Assembly (NCBI GenBank): GCA_003344405.1
Contig: NOWV01000013.1
Span: forward strand, 372,001 to 436,000
From: Trichoplax sp. H2
Taxonomy: Eukaryota; Placozoa; Uniplacotomia; Trichoplacea
Length of the DNA stretch: 64,000 bases
Direction of reading: 5' to 3'
A program made the position numbers and the translations under genes. The notes under the pieces were generated by a model. That model did not search any database. It was given only the letters and a program-made list of their open reading frames with translations, and was not told where the DNA came from. The stretch's first letter is position 1, and each line of letters begins with the position of its first letter. Positions 40,272 through 49,484 of the stretch are shown piece after piece.

Positions 40272-41347
40272 TATCAAGTAATAGGAATAGCTTTTCTTTC
40301 AATATTTCGTGGTGAATTTCTTTGCTATTATTGCACTATTTAAGATTTGTCCATATATTGTTTTTTACTCAATGTAAAAAATTTTTATAGCGTAAGATAG
40401 AATTATGTAGTATTGTAAATTTATTTACTTTCCTTTGATAAATGACTGCAATGGGAGTAACTTATAAGCAGCCATGACAATCATGTTACTTAGTTTACAT
40501 TTACTGCCTCATAAGAAAAGTTCAAACAAATGAAAACATGAACAGCTTTAGTATTGTATCTGTACATAGTTTTACGACATAAACAGGACGGCGATATTGG
40601 CCCATGAGGTATGCTTCTAGCGCACGATTAAATAATATTTGAGTCATGAACTTATAATAAATTTTGTCAAATGGGCCCTTCTTGTAGTTTTGTCGACAAA
40701 TCATGTGACATCGCCTTTAACTTCAATTAAAAATGATTACCATGTTTCTAAAAGACTTGTTATCGTCATCAGCTTATCAATAAGCTGCTGCCTTCACTTT
40801 ATTTCGAACAAACAGTAACAGTTGGCTATTATTATTTGGATATATGATAACTCTAGGTCTAATAAAGACATTCTCAGTTATAGTATTAGATATATTAGTG
40901 TAATACACGCAATTCAAAGGCCAAAAATTTGTTTAGTTATAAAGCATCAAAACCTACTAATGTTACATAAAATTTCTTGGTAATGAAATTGCATCGAACA
41001 AATATTTTAATTAAGTTAGGATCCACCGATCCGCAATTAAATCCAGCTATTATAACTTGCTTCGATGATCGATATATAATTAATCTTTAAATTTAATCTT
41101 AACCTGGCTATAAACATTAATTACAGGCGTATGAATATTTAAACATATAACATGACGTTACATTAATGCATGTACATATAAAATGTTGTACATAAGACAA
41201 AGTTTATCATGAACAAAGGTGATTCGACTATAGTTAGCCTTAGTTTTAGGAACTTCGACGTTTGGTGCAGTAGCACAAAATCGGAAAAAATGATAATGTA
41301 CCTGCAGCCCCGTTTGAGGGACCGTAATGAAAGTACACTTCTTTCGG
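40272..41347. other. Convergent intergenic spacer
   Basis: About 1.1 kb between YJU2 and STRAP stop codons; presumed 3' untranslated regions. Open frames at 40522-40704 (-) and part of 41158-41517 (-) have no domain; the second overlaps the last STRAP exon in another frame. Confidence 0.45.
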
Positions 41348-44300
41348 TTACTTATCGGTAGCAATGGAAGGGATAGTTTTTGCTTTATTGTCTTCACCTT
41401 TCCAAAGTCCATAAGCCTTACCAGGAACAGTTTGCCATAAACGCACTGTTCCGTCCTCCGATCCAGACGAGTATAGTTCGGAATCGGGAGAAAAATTAAC
41501 ACAGTGAACTGGACCAAAGTGTCCTTTATAAGATTCTATATAAATAATTATAATAATCACTTTAAAACAAGTCATTTGCAATATCATTAAAGCATAAAGA
41601 TAACTTTGACATACCTAATTCTATTCCAGTTTCATAATCAATTTTATACAATTTAAAATCTTCACCTCCAGCAACAATGCAAGATTTATCTTTATGTAAA
41701 GATGCCGAATTGAGCGAAACAGGCCATTTAATATCTTTAACCAATTTTAAACTAAAGAAAAAAATACCGTGATATGTGTAATTACCCGTTATAGTGGTGT
41801 ATGCTAAACTCGATAGATTATTATTTTAGATGATATAAAAATTTATTGGATTAATATCTTGAACTCTATGCAAAAGATGAGATGCAATAAGCACGTTGGC
41901 CAGTTTAGATCCGTTAAAGTAAGCTACACAGTTACTGTACTTAGGGTAAAAGCCATAAAATGATAATTACCTCGTGGCATTATATATCGCTATCGTATTT
42001 CCATAGGTTGCTAACAGCAAATCATAGCTATGAGACAGCTCTAAACTAGTAATAGGAGAGTCTACCAAGACCTGTTTAAATTCTGCTCTATTTCTTGTAT
42101 CCCAGATTCTAATCCGAAATGATAACGATATAATCAATTAATTTTATGCGATAAAGTAATCAATCCCTCTGGAATATTGCATATTCACTGGCTTAAAATA
42201 GCACTTAATAACACCGAATAATTAAATATTTAAATATATCATCTGTGACAAAAGCCTAACTTTTTCGTTAGAAAGTTCGTCATAATTGTAATTAAGAAAT
42301 ATTAAACATCGTGAATAGTCATCATTTTTATTGGTGATCATATCTACCTTATTGTCTTATCCTCACTACCACTGATTATCATGTATTCATTAAGCCATAA
42401 AGAAGATTTGATGCTAGCGGTGTGTCCCTCTAAGGAGAAATAGTCTATTGACAGAAAATTATTGTGCAGTATTTAATAATAAGCGAGCGCAATGGTATAA
42501 TGAATGGCTAACTCTCCAATAGCGAAATAGAATTTTTTCTATACAGTTAAACCCTACCACTTTTACTTTATGAAATCATGATCTGTATAAAATGAATGAC
42601 TTTGATCAAGTATTTGATAACACTTGTGGACTGATCGAAAGAAGGATTCACGTGATACGACTTGATACTGTAGGAAAATAATAAATACTATTTGCAAATG
42701 AACTATAACAAGAAATACCTACCGTCATCATTAACCTTTAAATCAAATACTTTGAGCAATTTTTCATTGCTGGCAGTTAATAATTTCTTGCAATCCTAAG
42801 AGAGGGATACAATTATCTTATAGTAAGTATTCATTCATTTCACTGCATGTAAAAGTCATCATAAATAATAACACAGACAGTCTGTCAGTTGAGGCTTTTT
42901 TTTATCGCTACTTACGTATGAAAAATCGACACTTTTAACGATATGCTTATGTTCCAAAGTTTGAAGTAAATCACCAGTAACAGTGTCCCACACCTTCCTA
43001 ATTAACACACACATTTAACCGTGTAAGCATTTTTAATACTAAATTTTTTTGATTCTATGTCTAATTACAACTAGATTAATCTTGTAGTCGGTGCGGCATG
43101 CATTATTGCCGCTGCATTATTATAATAGTACTATATCCTTCTAGGTCTTTTATGTATAAACTACTGAATAAACTAGGATTGAATCCTAGCAAATGGGCAT
43201 ACTCTATGCATACGCGTATAATGAAAATAAAATTTAAGGTATGGTAATTTTGTATTTACGCGTATACAAGACTATATGTCATTGGGTTATAAATAAATTG
43301 CTAGGTATAATAAGGAAGCAGTTAAGTCAACCGTAATGAAGTATTGGCTGATATACTATATACAGCTCAGTGTATTAATCGCATCCTATCTATAATTGTC
43401 AATGTATTCTACTATTTGATAATACAATTTATCTACTGTACTTACGCTGTATAATCTGCAGAAGCCGAAGCAGCTCGAAAGCTATCTTTACTTAAGGTAA
43501 CACCCCAGACAGCTCCTTTATGTCCGTGAAATGTCCCAATCCAATCGCCTGTTTCGCCTTTTCTTAGCATTGGGTGGCCAGCTAATGAATGAAAGCATCA
43601 TCATCCTTTGTTAATGAATTGGTTGGTATCAGCAGCAAGTGCACCTACAGCATCAATCAATAACTACTCGCATACAACAAATTCATATACCGAAAGATGA
43701 AGCAGAAAAAATGATCATTCATTTTCAGAGTCATTACTGAGTCTATAAAACTCTAGACAAAAATATCCATATCAAGTATCATGCATACTCCTGCTCCTTC
43801 ACTATCAGCATAATATGCAAGCATTGCAGGCTGTAAATTTGCGTCAATCTACGGGCATGATCACCAATATTGGAAAAAGGAGTTTGATTGATGATCATTT
43901 TATTCTGTTCATTGTAATTCATCGAATGAAAGATGGCATGAAAAATTGCTATATAAGGTCCTGTATATTGTAACAAAAACTACTTGAATAGTCCCCTGAG
44001 ACTGTACTAAGTGTTACTCTAAATCAATCGTGTCATATCTTTCTTGCATGCTATTGCAAAATGGAAATATCTTTCAACAAATTTCAATCACGCGAATAAC
44101 TTGACTGATGATTGAAAAGAGTTCAATGATCGTAGCTGTACTGTACAGTATGTCAAATTGTCTATCCGGGTACAGTACAGTACTGCCTACTGTAACATCT
44201 ATACAGTTGTATATACTGTTCTACTGTACAATAGCACAGTATACTACTGACCTTTACATCCACTGATCATGAAATAACCTTCAGATGTTAAGCCACTGTG

Positions 44301-44366
44301 AGCCAAGCAAATTACAGGTCTAGTGTGTCCACTACAAGTTAGAGAAACTTGTTTAGAATAAGTCAT
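41348..44366 (-). CDS. STRAP: Serine-threonine kinase receptor-associated protein (WD40)
   Basis: WD40 beta-propeller known as a TGF-beta receptor adaptor and as UNRIP, a partner of the SMN complex. Eight minus-strand exons: 44366-44252, 43581-43446, 42997-42916, 42795-42723, 42429-42348, 42108-41971, 41751-41615, 41535-41348; 316 residues, against 350 in human. Order of signatures: [49 protein letters not shown] with [23 protein letters not shown] and [32 protein letters not shown]; and [17 protein letters not shown] with [13 protein letters not shown] and GKAYGLWK. The C-terminal tail after the last blade is shorter than in vertebrates. The first intron (670 bp) carries a GTAC cluster. The start codon is only 50 bp from an ATG on the opposite strand. 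Confidence 0.93.
44136..44245. repeat. GTAC cluster in STRAP intron 1
   Basis: Words such as gctgtactgtacagtatg, gtacagtacagtactgc and tgttctactgtacaatag lie just inside the first intron, downstream of the start codon and close to the 5' end of the gene. Confidence 0.7.
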
Positions 44367-44416
44367 CCTTGAATTTTGACGCTTTTTACTTAATAACTAA
44401 TATAATTCAATGTAGA
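44367..44416. promoter_or_regulatory. Very short divergent start-to-start gap
   Basis: Only 50 bp separate the STRAP ATG (minus) from the ATG of a candidate plus-strand exon at 44417. If both are used, their 5' untranslated regions or promoters must overlap. Position is the only evidence. Confidence 0.35.
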
Positions 44417-44480
44417 ATGGCCGACAAGAAGTCCAAAGAGGAAGGCAAAGACAGCGCTGGTGCATCCAATTCAACACCAG
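44417..44480 (+). CDS. Candidate first exon of an unidentified gene
   Basis: An ATG opens a lysine/serine-rich frame, MADKKSKEEGKDSAGAS, that reaches a plausible splice donor (ccag/gtagaa) in phase 1. Without splicing it would stop after 28 residues. I do not recognise a family and could not find a matching second exon before the tRNA. The end of this exon, with its donor, is the founder-like sequence of the adjacent 122-bp tandem array. It could be a genuine exon of a divergent gene, or a dead exon left by duplication. Confidence 0.35.
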
Positions 44481-45173
44481 GTAGAATAGAGTCTGCGCAA
44501 TAGACTCCTTGGTGTCGGTTGTTTTGCATTGGTCACTCCAAGAGACCCTTTAGTTCGGTACCGTACCGGCAACGACAGCGCTGGTACATCCAATTCAACA
44601 CCAGGTAGAATAGAGTCTGCGCAATAGACTCCTTGGTGTCGGTTGTTTTGCATTGGTCACTCCAAGACCCTTTAGTTCGGTACCGTACCGGCAACGACAG
44701 CGCTGGTGCATCCAATTCAACACCAGGTAGAATAGAGTCTGCGCAATAGACTGCTTGGTGTCGGTTGTTTTGCATTGGTCACTCCAAGACCCTTTAGTTC
44801 GGTACCGTACCGGCAAAGACAGCGCTGGTACATCCAATTCAACACCAGGTAGAATAGAGTCTGCGCAATAGACTGTTTGGTGTCGGTTGTTTTGCATTGC
44901 TCACTCCAAGACCCTTTAGTTCGGTACCGTACCGGCAACGACAGCGCTGGTACATCCAATTCAACACCAGGTAGAATAGAGTCTGCGCAATAGACTGCTT
45001 GGTGTCGGTTGTTTTGCATTGGTCACTCCAAGACCCTTTAGTTCGGTACCGTACCGGCAACGACAGCGCTGGTACATCCAATTCAACACCAGGTAGAATA
45101 GAGTCTGCGCAATAGACTGCTTGGTGTCGGTTGTTTTGCATTGGTCACTCCGAGACCCTTTAGTTCGGTACCG
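44452..45173. repeat. 122-bp tandem repeat array, about six copies
   Basis: Copies begin (at cagcgctgg) at 44452, 44576, 44698, 44820, 44942 and 45064; the first unit is 124 bp and the rest 122 bp, with the last truncated at 45173. Copies differ at only a few sites, so the array is young or homogenised. Each unit contains atccaattcaacaccag/gtagaa, a small palindrome gagtct...agactc, and ggtaccgtaccgg. Because 122 is not a multiple of 3, translation cycles through all frames and yields overlapping minus-strand open frames of up to 100 codons that are not genes. The first copy overlaps the candidate exon at 44417-44480. Confidence 0.95.
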
Positions 45174-45667
45174 GGTCTGGCCTATTGCTCATCTTGCAGT
45201 AACCAAGCGATAGTACAGCGTTCCGTACAGTAGAGTACAGCATAGTGATTTGGTAGTCAAGCTTGGATACGCTAAGTGTCAGGCTTGACAACCTGCACTA
45301 TCCAAGGGTGTCAAACTGGTCTAGAACTCGATATGAATGATACTGTATGGATTTTCTATTGCCTACTAGGTATGGTATGGCACAGTGGTGCGACACGTCA
45401 GGCAGTCAAGTTGTTACACCACCATATTGTGCAAAACCAACCTATACTGTACAGTGCACAGTAATAACAGTATACAGTATACAGTAGTGTATGTGTGTAT
45501 GACAAGAAGTAGAGGTGGTGATGCGGTAAGGTGGCAAATGTACTGCCTGAGTGCCTTCCAAGCCTTACTGGTCATGGCATAGGGGGTGCCACTCCGGTTG
45601 ATACCTGGCTCTAAAGGAATTTTATAATAGTTTATATAACTAAAGTTCCCCGCTAACATCATGTGAT
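45174..45667. other. Spacer between tandem array and tRNA
   Basis: GTAC words at about 45205-45245 and 45446-45490 (for example cctatactgtacagtgcac, acagtatacagtatacag). Short open frames on both strands have no domain. No gene supported. Confidence 0.5.
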
Positions 45668-45749
45668 GTAGTCGTGGCCGAGCGGTTAAGGCGATAGACT
45701 AGAAATCTATTGGGGTCTCCCCGCGCAGGTTCGAATCCTGCCGACTACG
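45668..45749 (+). tRNA. tRNA-Ser (AGA anticodon)
   Basis: An 82-nt cloverleaf: acceptor stem gtagtcg pairs with cgactac, followed by discriminator g. A D-arm with the A box is ggccgagcggttaaggc. Anticodon stem ataga/tctat encloses loop ctagaaa, so the anticodon is AGA, reading UCU serine. A long variable arm (ggggtctcccc) is typical of class II serine tRNAs. The B box is ggttcgaatcc. No intron. The encoded 3' end lacks CCA, as in eukaryotes. A seven-T Pol III terminator follows. Confidence 0.96.
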
Positions 45750-45751
45750 TG

Positions 45752-45758
45752 TTTTTTT
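45752..45758 (+). terminator. Pol III oligo-T terminator of the tRNA
   Basis: Seven consecutive T residues begin three bases after the mature 3' end of the tRNA-Ser gene, on the coding strand. Confidence 0.85.
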
Positions 45759-45850
45759 ATTATTCTAACCGGTGTCGAAGTATAGTATAGTACCCATACC
45801 AGTCTAAAAGTCCTAGTCTCAACGCAGTAATAAGATTTTTTTTTTTTTTG

Positions 45851-45903
45851 GACTAGAAATCTATTGGGGTCTCCCCACGCGGGTTCGAATCCTGCCGACT
45901 ACG
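45851..45903 (+). pseudogene. Truncated tRNA-Ser copy (3' half), first
   Basis: Repeats the tRNA-Ser gene from the anticodon stem (gactagaaatctat) to the 3' end, with two changes in the T-arm region (cacgcggg for cgcgcagg). The 5' half including the A box is missing, so it cannot make a tRNA. Its 3' flank (about 105 bp) is also a copy of the flank of the intact gene. Confidence 0.92.
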
Positions 45904-46007
45904 TGCTTTTTTTTATTCTAACCAGTACTGTCTAAGCACAGTATAGTACCCATACCAGTCTGAAAGTCCTAGTCTCAACGCAGTAATAAGATTTCTTTTT
46001 CTTTTTT

Positions 46008-46060
46008 GACTAGAAATCTATTGGGGTCTCCCCGCGCAGGTTCGAATCCTGCGCGGGGAG
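46008..46060 (+). pseudogene. Truncated tRNA-Ser copy (3' half), second, ending as a hairpin
   Basis: A third tandem unit starts again at gactagaaatctat and matches the gene through the T loop. It then diverges: instead of ccgactacg it reads gcgcggggag, the reverse complement of the preceding ctccccgcgc. Positions 46028-46060 therefore form a perfect 13-bp stem with the loop ttcgaat. No A box or acceptor stem is present. Confidence 0.92.
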
Positions 46061-46165
46061 ATGCTTTTTTTTATTCTAACCAGTACTATCTAGGTATAGT
46101 ATAGTACCCATACCAGTCTGAAAATCCTAGTCTCAACGCAGTAATAAGATTTCTTTTTCTTTTTT

Positions 46166-46423
46166 AATTTTTGATAGCCCGGCTCGGTACGGTACGGTAC
46201 GGTACAATACTGCACTTCACAGTCGAATACTCCTTGGATAGACGCTTCTATTGTCCGTTCCATTATCCAGAGTACTGTGCGATACAAGAGTTGGAACCAG
46301 TCTTTCTGCTGTATTGGCGGCCATCTTGGTGTTACACGTGCTGCTAAGTAAGTGCAACCTTGGTAATCAAGTGAGAAAGAAGCGCCATTTATTCCTGACT
46401 GCAATATCCAATAAGAAATAAAC
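46166..46423. other. Upstream region of SNRPE
   Basis: Short spacer with a ggtacggtacggtacggtac run at about 46188-46206, then ordinary sequence up to the SNRPE start codon. It likely contains the SNRPE promoter. Confidence 0.45.
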
Positions 46424-47988
46424 ATGGCTTATCATGGAAGGGTTAAGAAAGTAATGATCCAACCGATCGTATCCTTTTACACTGTTTCTCGTTGATAGCA
46501 ATGCTGCATTGGATACTTTGTAGTCAACGTTACCTTTTGATCTGTTGGAGAAGAAACGCTGCGCTCGCGCAATCTCCTGTACAAAGGCATCAATCAGTTT
46601 GAACATGTTAACTAGCCAAGCTAAGGTTTTAATAAATTTCTTCTTTCGATAGTGAGTGGATAATATGTATTGAATCGTGCATGGTAGCATGACGTAGAAT
46701 ACACACTGTACAATCGATAAAATGATGGAACGTACAATGGTACAAGCTAAGCTGATTTTGACTACTGTACTGCGTGATAGTTTACCACAGGCTGTTGTAA
46801 TAGCAACGTACTCCAATAGCCACCATGATCGATGTTAAGAGAGTATTGTCCATCCCCACTGTCTCATTTCTCTTTAGTCCAATCGTCGCTTAAAAGACCA
46901 GTTTCAAGTACTTGTACTATGCAAGCTTTTGGTTATCATCCTTCTTTCAGTAAGCAACGCTTCAATGACCTTACTTTTTGCTTGCTTGCTTGCTTTGGAC
47001 AAGAATTGCAGCTCACACGATGCTATATAGATACAGTAATTGTCTTAGGAGAACCATTCTTCATTCCCTAAATTGACTTGAAGATAAACTAGGATAAATG
47101 ATCAACTGGTAGTAAGAGATACGGTACAAAATAGAATTGTTCGATCCACGAGGCAAGTATCCTTTAATGAATACATAGAGAGGAGAGCATCATCGACTGT
47201 ATTTTATTGACGTACTGCATAAATCAATCTTGCATACCTACCTGTACATCGATCAAGCGTTCATTTGAATTACCATTGCCACATAAACAGTTACACTACA
47301 GTCTTCCAAGAATTGCCTAAAATGGCACTCTACTAATTATAGCAACTTTATAAATACACGTGTAATTTTTTCAAAATTAAATGTCATGATCATATCATTC
47401 CTTAACTCCATTCTAACTTGATTAAAAAAGAATGTGATCTTTCGGTTCCTCCAAAATGTAAGTGGAAAATATGTAATTGAGCTACAATATGAACTTGCAA
47501 TAGAAAAGAATGGTTAACGGAATGCTTGCTAATTTAAAAAATCATGTTGCCTATCTCTATATGAGATACAAACAGAAACGGTTAAGTGCATATTTGCTGT
47601 GGAGAGTCCAAACTTATTAACGGCAAATTCAATTATCTTGTGATTTATCTCAGAAAACTAGGGTTCAAATTTGGCTTTATGAACAAACTAATACGAGAAT
47701 AGAAGGATACATATTGGTTAGTTGAAACAATTAGCCTATTTTACCTCACTTTTGACCAAGAATACTAGTTTAAAAAATATTTTATTGTTAGGGATTTGAT
47801 GAGTACATGAATTTAGTATTGGACGATGCCGCTGAAGTTAGCATAAAAAATAATCAAAGAAGACCTATAGGTAAATACTAAGAGATGACTTATCAGCTTT
47901 TCTTTACTTTAATAATTTTCTTATATTGCTTTCAGGTCGTATTCTATTAAAAGGAGATAATATTTCTCTCATTACTGGCGCCCAATAA
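46424..47988 (+). CDS. SNRPE: Small nuclear ribonucleoprotein E (SmE)
   Basis: Core Sm-ring protein of spliceosomal U snRNPs. Five small exons in phase: 46424-46468, 47431-47457, 47654-47716, 47792-47870, 47936-47988; 88 residues, against 92 in human. It reads MAYHGRVKKVMIQPI, then NVIFRFLQN, then the Sm1 region TRVQIWLYEQTNTRIEGYIL and GFDEYMNLVLDDA, and the Sm2 region RILLKGDNISLI, ending TGAQ. The second exon is a 27-nt microexon in a 1.2-kb gap, found because it supplies exactly the missing residues. The start codon is the first ATG, matching the MAY start of the family. A 149-codon open frame on the opposite strand overlaps exon 1 and is not a gene. Confidence 0.95.
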
Positions 47989-49484
47989 TATTCATGATTG
48001 TATACAACCAATTCCATGTTGTTTATAGACCATTATATAACTTAAACTACGTCAATTAAATACAATGTTAATAGCTTGATAAATTAGCCTCCTGCACACC
48101 CTGCGGCTTGAATGTAGGGCTACATGTATTTGTAGATTATAAAAATGTCCAAATGCAATAATCAAGTCCTGCCGGCACTTTAAGAAAGGATAGGGATCGT
48201 ATATGGCATTAACTGTTGAGTATCGTCGTCCCTAATCTATTTCGTTGAGTAATAAATTGTTATTATAACCCCGACCCATCCTTTTAATTGTTTAGTGTGG
48301 CAATTTTACTTGTACTGCATTTGCAATCAAATTGGTGTACGTTAATATTAACTAGATAGCACTGTCTTCCCATTTTTTCTCTTTTATATTGTATTAGCTG
48401 ACTGCTTTTTTGTAATTAGTTGTCAACTCTATTCATAAGAATAAAATATCAAAGATTGACAATGATGAAAAAGTTGATATAAAATGCTAATCGTACGAAT
48501 TTTTAACTTAAGGATAAGTACTGTACGTTATCATACAGTATGCACTTAAAATTACATACTGTATGTATTCACGATATTGAAACCGTCATATAATAACAAC
48601 TCATCGTTGTTTTAATGATATTATATAGCGAAAACGGTTGCCTGCTGATTAAGATTTTACAATGAAATTAACAAATTGATTGAATTCATCGCAATCACAA
48701 GACTACAAAATCGACAGTGCAATACTGCATACCCGTGTTTAGTGTAATCTACAGTATAGCTATGATGACACTTTTACACTAGGATTTCTACTAACACAAT
48801 GTAATGATGAAATACTTTAAGACTAAAATGGCGGAGAACTTAAATATAAATACCAGTTCATGCTTAAATACAGTAAATGACAGATACAAATACCCAGTAA
48901 GATGACAGCTAGCCACAGTGAGATTTCTCCTATATATGTATGAAATCCTTAAAATTAAATGACTTTCGATAGCACTGTTTACTATACGTTTACATTCACA
49001 TTTTAAGAAAAATTACTGAGTTCTCAAAATTGAAATCATTTTATTTTGACATAAATCGAATTATAAAAATGCGATTTACAGCTACAGTGCGTACTTTAAA
49101 AGTAATACAACCATCCAGTTGAGAGTACATTCTGATCATAACTAGTTATCGGGTACATGCAATTAATTAAATTATTATATTAAAAGATGCTAATGTTTGC
49201 GGACCAATTTTCATCATATCAACCACTGATTGTAGATTTCAAAATTTTTAACATAACTAAACAACGCAACAGTTACAGTACTGAGTAAATTTATCCATAA
49301 TAAAATAAAGAGCGACTCTAACCAGATTATGATTAAACGCTGTAAGAAAGCTTCAAATTCGCGATTTAACTACTTGCATGATACTATACAAAAATCAAAT
49401 AGTTGCGATATTCTATCAAAATATCGATAGCAAAAGCTTTGAGCGCCCTAGAAAAAGTAATGCAGTGGAATTTCTCTCGTTGCC
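47989..49484. other. Convergent intergenic spacer
   Basis: About 1.5 kb between the SNRPE and MTCH2-like stop codons. AT-rich; no open frame of note, repeat or RNA gene recognised. Confidence 0.45.

Larger units (their letters stand above)
45750..46165 (+). repeat. Tandem ~155-bp units of tRNA 3' half plus flank
   Basis: Three copies of a 3' flank (oligo-T, attctaacc, tatagtatagtacccatacc, agtcctagtctcaacgcagt, aataagattt, then a pyrimidine run) at about 45750-45850, 45904-46007 and 46061-46165. Each follows a complete or truncated tRNA-Ser. The unit looks like repeated unequal exchange or replication slippage downstream of one functional tRNA. Confidence 0.88.

Noticed and set aside
44471-45141. 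Series of minus-strand open frames of 60-100 codons beginning MQNNRHQ
   Set aside because: Each is the same 122-bp repeat translated through successive frames. The regular 122-bp offset between them shows they are repeat artefacts.
46090-46816. Minus-strand open frames of 111 and 149 codons with hydrophobic stretches
   Set aside because: The longer one covers SNRPE exon 1 on the opposite strand, begins with a non-ATG codon and has no acceptor upstream. No family resemblance.
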